Shown: positions 14,290 through 27,950 of the stretch, piece after piece | How positions within the stretch are numbered: position 1 is the stretch's first letter | Layout: every line of letters begins with the position of its first letter | Source of the DNA: Allacma fusca | Lineage: Eukaryota > Arthropoda > Collembola > Symphypleona > Sminthuridae | Length of the DNA stretch: 64,000 nucleotides | Reading direction: 5' to 3' | NCBI GenBank assembly: GCA_947179485.1 | Contig: OX359249.1 | Coordinates: forward strand, 37,868,250 to 37,932,249 | Made by a program: the position numbers and the translations under genes | Notes under the pieces: generated by a model | What the model was told of the DNA's origin: nothing | The model's database searches: none | What the model saw: the letters and a program-made list of their open reading frames with translations, nothing else

Positions 14290-17200
14290 TTACACAACAC
14301 TTTCGCTTTCTAGTCTTTCTGCTGTTCGCGTTGGATTTTTACCCCCTCCACCTTTACTATCTCCGGGGGACTGATTACTGGTACCGAAAGGGAGGTTTGC
14401 CTGAGAGGGATTACCGGAGTCTCCAACACTTCCCGCACTTGATGAAGTACTTATTCCATTACCATTTAATATATTTTGAAACCATTTTTTCAAAGAATTG
14501 GATTTCCTTTCCTTGTCCATCTGATCGGAGATTTTCCTCCATCGAGATTTTGGTGGGCGAATTTCTTTGTGAGAAGATGAGTTAGGCTCATAATCATCAC
14601 CTTGTACGTCGACATGTGTGCAATCATCTTCGTCCTGGTCGGCAGATGCAATTTGATCAGTCTCACCACTAAGTAAATTATAACACTCATCTTGTTTTCC
14701 ACTGCAACTGTTGTCTCTGTTGTATTTGAAATCATTCAGAGCTGCATAGTTACAGTTTACTCTTCTGGTTGGCTGCTCATTTCTATCTACTTTCCCTCGA
14801 ATATTTTTTGGTACGTTATAAATTGACCCACTACCAGATCTTTCCTCATACGTCGCCAGATTTGGTTCCACCAACGACACTGTATCATCATCTTGGAATG
14901 TATTTACATTGTCTGTTTCATATTCAGATTCACCAAGGAACGGTTCACCCTCAGCGACATCAAGAGACCTAGACATGCGTCTTGTTTTAATAATAGGACA
15001 CAGAGCTGGGCTACACAAGACTTCATTTTGCTTAGGAAACATGTCGAGGGACTTGGATTCCCTGATTGACCCTACAGAAATCTTTTTAGTTCTTGGAGAA
15101 AAAACAACTTTCTTATGAGGCGAATCAGAAATTAAATCGTCTATGTCTGAAGGATCGGTGGGCTGTGAATTACAGCACTGTACTTGAACTTTCACCGGGG
15201 AATTATTCGTACTGGAGTCACTTGGTGGTTCTATAGTTACAGTGCAGCAGTTATTCGTAGAACTAACATTAGCTTTTGTAAGACCTGAAGGTTTGACTTG
15301 TGGTGAGCGGAAATCTTTACGAACTCTGGAGGGAGGGGTGCCAGAGGGACTTGAACGATTACTATGTGAGGCTCTATTCATGCTTCCTGCTAACTGGGCA
15401 TTTCGTAATGACATTGAGAGAACCGCTGGATCAAAACTTGGCCGTCGAAGATAGGTCCCTGTTTCTTTAGCTTTATTTAATAGTGGGTTTGTTGCTACAT
15501 TTCCAGATCCACTGTTGCCTCCACAGAAAGAGCCTTGTCTAGATACATTCACACTCCCTGCTATCTTTGGACTAGCCCTCCGTCGAATACTTTGCTGATC
15601 ACTGAAAGCCCCAAGACCTGTCAATAAATATAATCACATTATTCACCATAGCACAGCTAGAATAATTCCAATTAAGTAGATATTTATATTTTTCAGACTC
15701 GCAATGACAACACTTTCAACAATCCGAGCAATCAGAATATCACAAACCTCGAGGTCTCCGGAATAAGGGCTGTAAATCATCTAAGTAAGACCGATTCGGA
15801 GCAACAGCATCTTCACTTGCTCCTACCAGCCAATATGTTTTTACTTCTCCCTTGCCTTTTAAATGGACTAGCCCTCTGCAACATAATTATAGTGTGACAT
15901 GAAACGAAATTGTTTGAGTATTTCAGGAATTCTCCATAAATCATAGCGTAATGCAGAAACTGACGATGTATCTACAAACCTTTCTTTTATTACATAACCT
16001 CCTATTTTGTCCAAGGCTCTCTTGCATTCATCACTTATGTGTATTTTCAAAGGTTCACCATTTGATTCCATACGAGAGGCCGTATTCACGGTGTCTCCAA
16101 ATAAGCAGTATCTAGGCATAGTCAAACCCACTACACCAGCACAAACTGGTCCCGAATGGATACCAATACGAAGTTTAAGTGTGTCTTTGGGCCTGTGCGC
16201 TATCCTGTAAGTGTGAACTGCAGTAAGAAGATCCAATGCCATTGAAGCTATTTCACCAGCGTGCCGAACCCCATTCCGAATAGGCAACCCTGATACCTAA
16301 TTACCAGAGAACAAGAACCAAGTCATCTTTGTGCACTAGCTCAGTTATTACAATTCAAAGTATGGACTCTACGATCGACAATGTAATTCGTATTTTCTTA
16401 CCACCATGTATGCATCCCCGATTGTTTCAACCTTGTAGACATCATACCCTCTTATAATGGAGTCAAAGAGTGTGTAGAGATCATTCAGAAAGTTTACGAC
16501 TTGAAGTGGAGTACTTTCAGCGGACATTTGTGTGAAACCAACTATGTCTGAGAAATAAATAGTCACATGCTCGAACGATTCTGGTTCGATTCCTTCTCCA
16601 CACGTAAGTCTTGTAGCGACTGGCATTGGTAACATTCTGTGAAGTAAGTCTTCGGTTTTCTTTTTCTCCTGTATCAGCATTCCAGTTCGTTCGTTGACGA
16701 TATCTTCAAGATTGTTCGCATATTTTTCCATCATAGAAATCATGTGATCCATAATGTTAGGTGTCCTACATAAATATCATACATTTTATGAACTTTAATA
16801 TTTGATTCCACAGTTACAAACAGTATATACAATCCAGGCGAAAGTACTCTTACATTCCATCTTTTAAAGGCTTTAACCGCTCTCTAATACTTCTGAATGC
16901 AGGTCGTTTCTCTGGTGTGTCATCCCATGCTTCAGATATTAACATTGTCACAAACTCGGGGCATTGACTAGGACACTCGTCCAAATACTCCAAGTCTGGA
17001 CGAAACGGAGGATTTGATCTCGCGTGTACTCGCTCCACTATTTCTGCAAAATGTAAGAACCACTAGTCAAGGCTCATCAAATGGATCAGAGTCATAACAT
17101 TTCAAAACATATATAACATACCTTTGACGTCGTATGTACATAGTCCATACGGACCTTTCCGACCGTATATTTCGAACATAATAATTGCAAACGCATACAC

Positions 17201-20200
17201 GTCCCCTTTCGGCGATCCTTTTACTAACATTGGTTGCTCCCGTAATAACTCTGGGGCACTCCAAAGCAAGTTTTGATAGTACGAATGAGGTGAGTCAGGA
17301 TCATACATGCCAGTTCCAGCAGCAGACCGGAGTTCATACAATCCAAAGTCAGTGAGCTGGAGAACCCAGCGTGATGTAATTACACAATTGGAACTTTTCA
17401 GGTTGCCATGAAATTCCAAATCCGAATCATGAAGATATATCATTCCCTATAAACACACAAACTTTGCAATGAGGTCTGAGTCATTTTAGTTCAGCCGACC
17501 AAATTCACAGGTGATGACAAATACAGAAAATTCCTTACTTTAATTAAGTCGTGTATCAGAGAAGCAATAAATGTTGAATCCAGCCTGATGTCCTCGTTCT
17601 CGACAACATCAGACAACGAGCCTTTCCCACAATAATCAAATGCTAACGAAATTTTCAGCGGTTGTATTACAGCTCCATGAAATGAATTTATATTTGGGTG
17701 GCACATTTCTCGTATATAACGAATCTCTTTCATAGTGTTCCTTGAAATCACGATTTTCTTCTGTAGTTTAAACTCCTTCACGCGAACCACTGCTCCCTTG
17801 TAATGCGCCGTCGTGCAGTAAACTTGACCAAGTGAGCCGATACTCACAAGACTCATCTAAAAACCAACAGCATAAATGCAAACACTCTACAAATTCAAGA
17901 ATCATTCCATGATAAATAAGAATTTCCACAGAATTTTCACAAGTTCATTTAAATCATAAGCAGTTTTCAAACAGCAAAAGTATACGTATGATAAAAATGT
18001 TTTAGTATTGCCAGCTCTCGAGATCATCTCAATGTCAAAAGCAGTAAAATGTTTAACGCAATACGCAATAGTAGTATCATGCATTTTTCAATGTCACAGT
18101 TCGATAATAGCTTTTTACCCGGGACTGCGTATTTTCTCCATAAGGTTGCTGCAAAATAAGATCATCCTTGTCTATTTTCCATAGAAGTCCTTCAATTTCT
18201 TGTTCAATCTTCCATTTACGGTAAAGGCTTGCTGCAATGGATACCACCACGAATAAGACGAGACCCAGTATTACAGCTGTAATCATGGACCTGTAACCCT
18301 CCTTACTCTTGCAATTCTCGTTTTCAAAACCGCACTTGGGTTCATCATATGGAGGTATTTTGTTGATCCAGTCAATCTTCTTGCCAGGAAGCATTTTCAT
18401 GATCTTCGACAAATACTTTTCAAAAACAAAATTAGCAATTAATGTATTGTCTCACAGTTATTACTTCCCGTCATGTCGCTCAAATCCTTCAAGAAGTAAA
18501 CATACTCGATTATTAGAACTTCCATTCGGATGCGGCTGGAAATTCGCCACCGGGACCATGTAATGTGAACAAGTAAAAGTAAATTTTTCTTCATGGTCCT
18601 TCTCCGACATGACTTGTCTAGTGTATGTATATTCATGAGGCTGGTACGCAATAAGTGAGTAGTTTCCTTCAGAATCACCATTCTCGTCGATGTATATCAT
18701 CGCGCCAGTAATACCTAATAATTCAATAACTCAACATTAAGAAAATATTTGTAATTGGAAATGTAAGCATGGATGTGAAAGTCCATGCAAGCGAATATCG
18801 TTCTCCTTGGCTTCCATTTAATTTACCACTCCACTGAATTTATTTGCGAATAACCATAATATAACTTCTAACGTATTACTCACTTTTATATTTATGTTTG
18901 ACAATCTGAGCGACGATTTCGGTACCGTTCCGTGCCAACTGTTGTATGTCTATTGTATTCCCATTTTGCCTTTCATTATCTATGAGCTGCTGCAGCGCCC
19001 GAGCATACAAATACACTGAGTCGTACAAATTTGCTGCATAAATGGAACCACGCTTTTTGAATTTGTCTAGTCCTTTTGAAAAATTGAACGGATCTCTGGC
19101 CCCATAATCGGTCACATTATCAAAAAATTCTTCAAAATCCCTGTCGGGTGGACTTGGAGCAACTACCAATAATGACCTTGCAGTTTTCGGATCAAAGTTG
19201 CTCATTTTCTCACAGCTTCTCATTGCCTGAGTATCTGGAGTATCTGGACAGAATATGTAACACTATGTATTCTTTCCGGCATTCATTTCCTACACATCTT
19301 GTAATAATGTAAACTAGAAAAATATATAAAAAGTTATAATTTTCTCACTCCACCCCGTATATTCACTTACTCCAAATATACTTGTAGGCTTCCCGAATAG
19401 AATAGGTCATCATATCGATATAGATTACAATGTATTCTCCATTCTGAAAGAGTTGCAAATTTTGCATGTTCCCCATCATTTCTCGTAGATTGTTGTCATT
19501 TCCAATGAAGACATATACTGTGATATCAAAAAAATTAATCATTAAGTTTGAGACTTGTAGTACAGGAGCAGGAGATATGAGGTTTATTTTATTTTTGGTA
19601 CATTTTGTGGAAAGTTGGAAACGGTAATATTAAATCTAAAAACTGCAATAATTCCCGTAAGGAGAAATGATACGTACCATACCAATCTATTACAAAGTTA
19701 ATGAGTGCAAAAAAATGTCAATATAAATTATGCTCAATATTATTCCTTTGCTTATAGCATGATTCCCTTACATGCTATACGTAATATACGTATGAGTCTG
19801 AAAAATTAAGAGAGCCGTAAAGTTTATTTACAACTCGCATCACACAGTACATAAGATAATAATTTTTCACTAATTGTAATGATTAAAGTATCTCATAAAA
19901 AAAGGAACATTAAATTATAAAACACTCATTTTTTACAAAAATCCCCCCAAGAGAGAAGTGCTATAATGTGATGTAAACGCAGCTTCGTGAAACTCTGCAA
20001 AACTCCAAAAACCAGGATTTTCGGGGAAAAGCGAATTTCTTTGGAGTCATAAACCTGATTTTGAAATAGTGTCCTACAAATTGAAGTCAAAGGTAGTAGC
20101 TACATTGTTTATTTAAATTATGGGTGATTTTAAAATTTAGTATATGAAAATCCAAAAAAGCGCAGTATTTGTTCAGGCTATTCTTTGCAAGTTTTTGCGC

Positions 20201-23200
20201 TTTTTAACTCAAAACTTTGAAATCAGTCACAATTTGTACCCATCACTTTTAGCTTCGACTTCAGTTAAACTATTTCCAAACCGACTTTACGGTTCCTGAT
20301 AAGTTCGTTTCCCCCTAGAACAAACCGGTTTTCCGTGTCCTTCAGGGTCTACCATGTTTACAACCCATTATAGCACGCCAAAAAATCGTTTTCTTTCAAA
20401 TTCCCCGTTGCTTTCTTTTATCTATGAAATGTTTTAACTATATGAGTTTAGATTAATAAATCACATTATCAATCGCATATGTTCATGATTGTGGATTATT
20501 TTACATGAACCTCAAGTACTGCTAATAATAAGTCAAAACTCCTTTTTTTACGGAAAAATTCCGAAAGCGTTTCACGAGCTCTAACCAATAATCCTTCACT
20601 TTAATATTGGGAATATTATACCCTGCTCTAAAATAAGTTGTGCAAGGGTCATAAATTTCACACCTCTCCTGGTGTACTTCAGCTGTTTGGAATAATTCAA
20701 TAATTCTGGGGATAATAATAATGTGTTGGTGCTTTTCACTCAAAAGGACGTATACTAGGAATCATGATGTTGATTTTCCTCAATGACACTCGAAACTAAC
20801 GAGAATATTGAGACAATCGAAGCGTAAAACCTGGGAATCCATCCACTAACATATTAAGACATTCCTCTTCAGTAGCTAGTAGCTACACCATGATATTTTA
20901 TCCTGAACACACTGGAATTTATATCCCGGGAAAACATTATCTACGCTCGGATGGATCTCACAGATGAACTAAATATCTTATTTTCGGAGGAGATTTCATG
21001 TCAACCACTTCGATCCAAAAATAAGCTTAACTGTAAAAAAAACTACAGTACTACAATTCCAGTACGACAATCATTATCGTCCAGGCATCTATTTTTTTAA
21101 CGCAAGTATATACACTTTAAACCAAAGCTTTGAATGACCACCAAATTAGTGTTTCTAAATAAGTCGAATAAGATTGCCAGAGTACATCAACAAAACCTTC
21201 GTGTCATTTCAAAGAGTCCCTATTGATTTTAATTTAATTAAATGTAATTGAAAGAGACTGAAGAGAACTTCTAAACGATGAAAGACAAAAATGCTGAGAA
21301 ATTGTATTAAGCAAACACAAAAAATTCTACTTACTTCTGGTTTTGTTTTTGGTTTTTTGAATGACTTCAAACCAGTTTGGCACGGGATTGCTCAGCTCAA
21401 TTTTTTCGTTGACAGTCATGTTACACATACATTTTTCAGCAATTTTTTCCAGAGCGTTCGCAACAGTTGTAAACCTGAGATTTTTCTCAACGAGAATAGT
21501 AAACCGTTTCCAGTTGTAGTTAAACAGCAGCGACTGTACAAACTTCACAACCTGTGTATCCGGTGCCTCCGTTCTTGCAAAAGTAGGAAACTTTTTTTTG
21601 TCTGACACATCTCCATCCGCGCATCGCTATCCAATGAAAAATTAAAAAATTTGTCAATATCAAATTTCGGTGTTAGCAACCGTTTTTATTCAGTATATGC
21701 ATAGAGCTACTATTTGTATGTATGTATGTATGTATTTTTATTGTGTTTCCGAGCGTACTCATACACAAAACAAGACAAGTAAACTTACAGTAACATTTAG
21801 TGGACAAATTCCACCTTCCTTAATCATAGAGCTACTATTTACGTAGATGGATGCTTCTACTGGGAATTAGTGAGGACTATAGTATAGAAACATAGCTTCA
21901 TAAGGCCCACGAAAATAAAAATATAGCTACCCCAATAAATTCCACTAGGGCCAATCTATATTATATTCATTATAAAACGGTTCCAACCCTACGGCTGGAA
22001 AACTCATTATTGTAGTACAAATCTACATGAACGAATGTACTACGCCACTATGAAGACATCAATAATAAGTAAATAAACCATTATATCGAGGGTTTACTAT
22101 ACTCGTTCATTCTGAATAAAGGACTGCATACTTGTTGAACTCTAAAATGTAAATAAATACTCTTCGAGTCTGGGGATTCAGACCTGTATGTATGTAGTAC
22201 CTGTATGTATTATGAACGGTTTAAAAAAAAAAGACTCCTACACATTATGTACTTTCATGCCATGAAAAAATATTTAACAAGGGTTATCTGTCAAGACCAA
22301 ATTGTGAAGAGGAAAAATGGACCAGATGGACTTCTGATTAAAATCAATATGATCTGAACGCCTAGAAAAATGATCCAAGTCCAGTTTCCATTTTCACCCA
22401 CGAAATATTGTTATCGCAAGGTACCAAAATCAAACAGCAATAGATTACGTCACATAAGTGTATACACATTTAGATACTTACCTACAGGACTTAAATAAGT
22501 CTGAATGAATTAAAACATCTAAAGTACTGAATTCTGAAAGTACAAAAGACTAAATTCGATTTTTACGCTGTGTCTACGTAGCTTGTATGTACAATTTCTG
22601 GCTTATAGCGAAAATGATCTGATACAATGCCCGACTCGACTATCATCGTTAACACAATGAGATTACGTACATAGGAAATCATCGTTCGATTCCAGGCAGC
22701 AGCGACAGTTGCCTCCACAGCACAAGAAACTTCTGGACCAAAGAAGGCAGCAACATCTTGACAAAGCATATCTGTCAATATTTTTGTACCCTTAATAGTA
22801 TCCCCCTCTGTGTCATTCCATGTCATTTGCAGCTCCACATTGGGTAAAAGTTTCTGGTTATTATTTATTTCACTAATTGCGAGTGTCATGGCTCCTGAAA
22901 TTAAAATTCCTTGTCTGTTCCTGTCAGAACCCTTGACTGCAGTCAGGTACCCCAAAGTCAAGTTTTCTTTGCCTATGAAAAACAAAGCGGAGCATTAAAA
23001 ACACAAATCAGAATGTCAGGATTAAGAAATTAAGAAGTGCTGTGCAAAATTAATACAGCGCGAGCAAACTAATAATAATTACTTTTACCCACCTTAATGC
23101 TAAATAAATACACAATAGGTAATCCGTAATCCCATATAATTACAAACAAATCAACACAAGAAAAGAATCTATACATTCCTTCCTAACCAATATATTCAAG

Positions 23201-23347
23201 GCATAGTATAGAAATTATATACGAATGCCTTGTAAATCATGCTACAAATCAGACATGCTTCCAAAGTAGCAACAAACATTGTTCGATGGACTTACCATTC
23301 GATGTGGGAATAAAGGATGCTCCGATAAAAACAAGTAGGTATAACAT
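14290..23347 (-). CDS. Gyc76C: Receptor guanylyl cyclase, Gyc76C orthologue (14 exons)
   Basis: Exons by my splice calls: 23347-23296, 22972-22671, 21626-21335, 19517-19371, 19243-18884, 18714-18506, 18415-18119, 17856-17539, 17446-17122, 17043-16854, 16765-16402, 16296-15980, 15875-15748, 15617-14290. They sum to 1543 codons including the stop, close to fly Gyc76C. Order: signal peptide (1-17), ANF-receptor ectodomain (about 20-495), one membrane span (about 497-520), kinase-homology domain (553-800) with HGNLKSSN replacing the catalytic HRD motif, dimerisation helix, and cyclase domain (about 870-1075). The cyclase domain keeps the metal Asp (SDIVGFT, GDAYMV), the guanine-selecting Glu ([10 protein letters not shown]) and the Cys of [18 protein letters not shown]. 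It should convert GTP to cGMP. The 440-residue tail has SRSLD-type motifs and ends ESVV, a class I PDZ ligand as in the fly protein (ESIV). The frame is also open upstream to an ATG at 23614, which would add 89 residues before the signal sequence, so the start is uncertain. Confidence 0.93.
19518..21334 (-). other. Long intron 3 of the guanylyl cyclase gene
   Basis: A 1.8-kb intron between exons 3 and 4. The junction is well supported: exon 3 ends AAAACCAGAA|GTAAGT and exon 4 begins after TATCACAG, giving KTRIYVFIG, the conserved family reading. The interior is AT-rich. It contains a short coding-like segment (20554-20690, listed separately), and much of its left half is duplicated at 43.9-45.9 kb. 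Confidence 0.8.
20554..20690 (-). pseudogene. Possible relic or alternative exon in cyclase intron 3
   Basis: On the minus strand a possible acceptor, CCAAACAG, is followed by an open reading beginning [14 protein letters not shown], continuing to [14 protein letters not shown] and ending at a possible donor TCC|GTAAAA. The Cys-rich stretch followed by YWxxLV resembles the part of the family ectodomain that in fly Gyc76C precedes NRTRIYVF. Exon 3 of this gene already encodes a shorter equivalent ([15 protein letters not shown]). The donor is phase 0 while exon 4 needs phase 1, so splicing to exon 4 would break the frame. It may be a decayed duplicate exon, or chance. Confidence 0.25.
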
Positions 23348-23736
23348 TATACTAAATCTTCGCCACGAAGTTTTGGCTTTAGTGAACACTGAAAATTTAT
23401 TTTCGATGGCTGGGCATTGCGGAGCAAACATCCTACCATTCGATGCTTCCTCAGACGGTGAAAACAGTGGAAGATATATTTTGGCCCCGCATGAGTTTCT
23501 GTATACATCACTAACGTAATCGTCGTAGTCATCTTCTGAAACTCCTTTTCTCCTTGTGCACTTGAGCGACAATGGGGATTCTTCCATGGTTTCAGTAACC
23601 TCCGATTTCCACATTGCCACATTGGGCAGTAAAAACTATTTGCTTCTATGTCTTGAGTTGTAATAATTTCATTCAGGGTGGTCTTACTATTTTCAAGTAG
23701 GTAACAGTCACAGTAATGACACGAATGCTCAGTCAT

Positions 23737-25086
23737 TATTTAAAAGGGCCGTTATATTTCTTAATTAAACACTGGTAACAATCTTTACATCACAGTTTTT
23801 GTTTCGTGTCTTTACTTTTTCGTCTAAATATAGCAATTATACATACCTCACGGTAGATTCAGTATAAAGTCACAAAAGTATATATAAATCACATGTTTAT
23901 CCGGACATAAAACATTTACAGTATTTTCACCATGTGGGTATTCAGTACCGTAACCGAACACACCGTCACTGTAGGTTCTTAAGAATATTTTTGTAAACTA
24001 GCTCTGGCAAATTGCTATTACTGCATCTGTTTTACAAAATCTCAAACTCGTCTTCATTAGGATATAGTATTGGCATAAATTTGGCATGGTGATTGCTAAA
24101 CATCCGTAACGGGTGCTTTCTCTCTCTCTATTTACCCTCACAATCAGAAGCTTGAAGGCAGTTCACTGTACTTTGGCTTTCATCTAGTATCATAACTGGA
24201 TTGTATTTTCTTTTTTCAAAAGTAGCTATTTCTATTATAAGCGAGAGCTTTAAATAACTACATCATAGTACGGTGACCAACTATTGATAAATAGAGAGTA
24301 TTGAATTCAGTACGTTTACAAAAAGAATCGAGTTTCACAATCACAATAATTAATTTTTCAGTTTTGACCTTGTACCTTTGGTTAGCTATAGGAAGCAATA
24401 GGACGAAGATAGAAGGTTGGAGTTTCATTACATGCGGAAATGTTCATGTCCCATAGTAGATAAAAACAACAAAAATAATTGTCGGCATGATGTAAGTACA
24501 CATTGTGCGAAAGAATGTTGGAAAGTTATACAACAAATCTAAAAATTGTTTCAGATCTCAGAACAAAATTCAGCTAAGTGAATGAAAATTAAATAAATGT
24601 AGAAATGTGAAATCACAGGAAACTGATGAGCAAAGAGCAATAATTATCAGCGAACAAGGTTCACCAACGTCCACAGTACTAGGTTATGAATGAACAGCGT
24701 TCGCATAGTCAATGAATTGTTTAAACTGAAGAGTTGTCCAAAGCGTACGGGTTTAGTAGCAGAAGCCCAGTGTTACCTCGATTTATGTAACTTGTTAAAT
24801 ATTTTCTTTTGTAGATAAAAGATAACCAACTTTAAATTCAGATCATGTGGTACGCATATTTGATCCGTCGTGGATTAAATGCAGGTTAATCTTTGTAATG
24901 TTCTGCAGTGTTTGACAGCAGGCTCTTGATTCTTAGTAGTGACTTTAGTATTTTTAGCTCATATCATTCGAGTACGCGAATTTTTACTGTGGTCTCACAA
25001 ATACCCTGCACATCCCATCATACTATCTGTATTGTCTTGGGTACGGATGTCGTGGTACTTCATGACAATCGAATCACGATTGTTAA
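23737..25086. other. Upstream flank of the cyclase gene
   Basis: 1.3 kb containing the likely promoter of the guanylyl cyclase gene, transcribed leftward. It is AT-rich, and no specific promoter element could be assigned. Confidence 0.3.
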
Positions 25087-26004
25087 TCACAGCTCAGCAA
25101 TCTCGAAATATTCTGTCTTGGAACAACGTAACAGAAATATCTCATCTGGTTGGAGATTTTCATTCAGTTTGAAAATAATTCGAGGGAATACGACGAATTC
25201 TTATAATAGTTCAGACAGCAAAATGCAGCGAATTGAAATGTCGATAGACAGTAAACTTTTTACTGGTACTGATACTGATATGTAATCAGAAATTATTATT
25301 ATCCTCTACACGAGAAATGAAAACTGACTGCAATTGGCTTCGGCTAAATGTGTAGACATTTTGGGAAAAGTTCACAATTTAAGAGTTACTTTCCATTGCT
25401 CTAATTTTCAGAATTAAAACATTGTTGGCACAAATTTTTTAATAATAAAAAAATACCAGCAGCACAATTAACTGTACACAGGAATAACAGGATAGAGGAC
25501 AGAAATTTATGACTCACAGTAGAAGATGTCCCAGATGTTCTAAGACATTCCGAGCAGGTAAGCGGGTTTACCTTCTTCGACAACTACGACCGCAGAACAA
25601 ATATGTGACGGAGAATCAGTACAACAATATCTTCGCGAACTCAGAAGGAATTTAACGTGTTCCTTGCGTCACCTGGATTCATCAAATCAAATAACACAAT
25701 ATGAGTGTTGGGTTCACCGGTGTACTGAAGTAACAAATATTTCCCCTCAAATATGTCTATCATGGAATTTCTCGTTACAATACTAATGAAACTCTCTCAG
25801 CTTATTTGGACAGGAATCCAAGATCAACAACTCGTAATTATGTACTGGATCAGAGTTCCAGAAAGAAAGGGTGATACTGATTTTTTTTTTCAATGAGATC
25901 CATTGAACCCTGAACCCACGACTCGACTTAAGTGGAGACTGAAGAATATTACGCTTAAATTCCGTACCGAATTTCGGAAGTTCCTTCATAGGTGTCAATA
26001 TCAT
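25087..26004 (-). pseudogene. Coding-like fragments with stops and frame breaks
   Basis: Three protein-like pieces lie in order on the minus strand: 26004-25783 (containing SFWNSDPVHNYELLILDSC), 25763-25641 (a 40-codon ATG frame starting MIDIFEGKYLLLQYTGEP and containing FDLMNPGDARNTLNSF) and 25200-25087 (starting EFVVFPRIIFKLNENLQPDE). They are separated by stops and frame changes with no convincing splice sites throughout. Their amino-acid composition is richer in charged and aromatic residues than random translations of the surrounding AT-rich DNA. I do not recognise the family. They could be the remains of one gene or unrelated chance frames. Confidence 0.3.
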
Positions 26005-27080
26005 CCAACCGTTCCATAAAATCTTGAGATCATTCTCACTTTACTTGTGTGTTGATACTTCGGTGATGGGATTGGATACGAGCTTGCGATTGGGAATAAA
26101 TAAATGACGAAAATATAATCTTCTCCCATCACAGACTGATTTGACGAGTGACCATTTTTCGAGTGTCACGGTATAGCTTAACAAATCACGGATATGATTG
26201 ATTGATATTCCGAATTAAATGGGGTCTCTGCTCTTCAAAAATCCTTATCCCAAAGGGTTGACGTTAACAGTAGCGATGTAAATCCTTGCTCGTTTGTTGC
26301 TGCTATTACAAGCAAAATGTAGAAACTGAATGTACAACTCCGAATTGATTCCGTAATCCCGATAAGTTACATCGACAGATTCTCAACTGACAAACCTAAT
26401 TGATATGTTGGTAAGGAATCTGGGCGGCATTATTAGCTTGAGTATATAGTGTGGCAGAAATATTCCAACATTTATATATGTACACTCAAACACAGTCACT
26501 ATATATATGTTCGGCTTGACGGACACTTTTGCAAGGAATAGAATAAGCAGTACGAACAATAATAAGTACATCAATTCCTAAATTCTTGAATGTTGTGTCA
26601 AGCCACCATAAGAGGCAAGAGATATCTAGAAAAGTAAAAATAGAATGTATTATTATTAATCTGTACATATGTATGTAGATTACACACAAGTATGAATTTG
26701 TTGATACACTAAACACGGCTGAAAAAGTAACTATTTAAACTTCTACATTAACCTTCCTCACAATCTTCAATCTAATATACAGTAGAATTAAATTTAGTTC
26801 CTATAGACTCTCGCATAATTATTGATCCCAGAAATATTTGCACACATGTACACGGTCACTTATACCAACTTAAATATAGAAAAAGATTATCAACTTCTCA
26901 TAAATCAACGACATTAAAGAGTCGAGTCATATACAGACAAACACTGTGTGCAAATTAGAAATTATGAAATCCAATGCTAGCTATTCACTGTTAACTGAAT
27001 TCTGAATTTATATTAGTATTAACATTCATCACACGTGTCTCATGCGAAAAATTCTGATGAGGATTATGTTTCGTCATTCG

Positions 27081-27087
27081 CTCTCTC

Positions 27088-27118
<31 letters not shown>
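27081..27118. repeat. (CT)n microsatellite
   Basis: CT dinucleotides with one CC interruption, followed by a short CTAT tract. The open frame across it is a repeat artefact. Confidence 0.95.
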
Positions 27119-27950
27119 ATCCATCTATCTATCTTCCAACGTGAAGTACACCGTATCCGCAAAACCGATTACTCTCATTGAAATCCATTCCAACAATAAT
27201 AATAGTCCTCTTTTTACCCACGAAAGCCTGCTTACAAGACCAATGTTCCCTTCATCAAAAAAAATTGTCTCATTATTAATAACCGCCCGCCAATATTATC
27301 AAACAAACTACTAATTCCATACTTCATTTCCCAGATGACAAAAATTCGAACCCATTCCCATTCAGAAGCTTATTTGATCCACACCAGTTTGACAAAAACA
27401 ACCCAATTCTTATTATACCTCAATATATATATACACAAACGCATGCATAATCATCAGACTTTGATTTAACTATTCCATTTCGGATAATCACCCAATACAA
27501 GTTCTGTTCAAACATTTCCATTCCACATAATCACAGACAATACAATCTCCCCCCCCCATCCGATTGGATCCACCTCCCAAAAGCCCAACACATTACAGGA
27601 GTGTACTCATCCCGCTTTCTAAAACCTTCCCCCATAAGAATCTTCCCGTTACTTCAAAAAAAAAAATATACAAAGACACTACACAAATTATTGTAAACAT
27701 CCGTTTGCACACAGGTGATGATACTCTAACAACCTGAGCAATTCAAAAGAACACGAACAATATTTACTCTACTCCTTTCAACTATGTGTAATGTGTACAC
27801 ACATGAGGTAAATCAAGGAATGGATGAATGAACAACCACCATGTCAACAACACAAAACAGACTCCTTTGACATACAAGATATAGACACTCGATATATTTT
27901 AACAAATAACAAAAAGAACACTTGATTACCAATAATTGATTCTGTACATA

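Noticed and set aside
27042..27314. 90-codon plus-strand frame
   Set aside because: Largely translation of the CT repeat.
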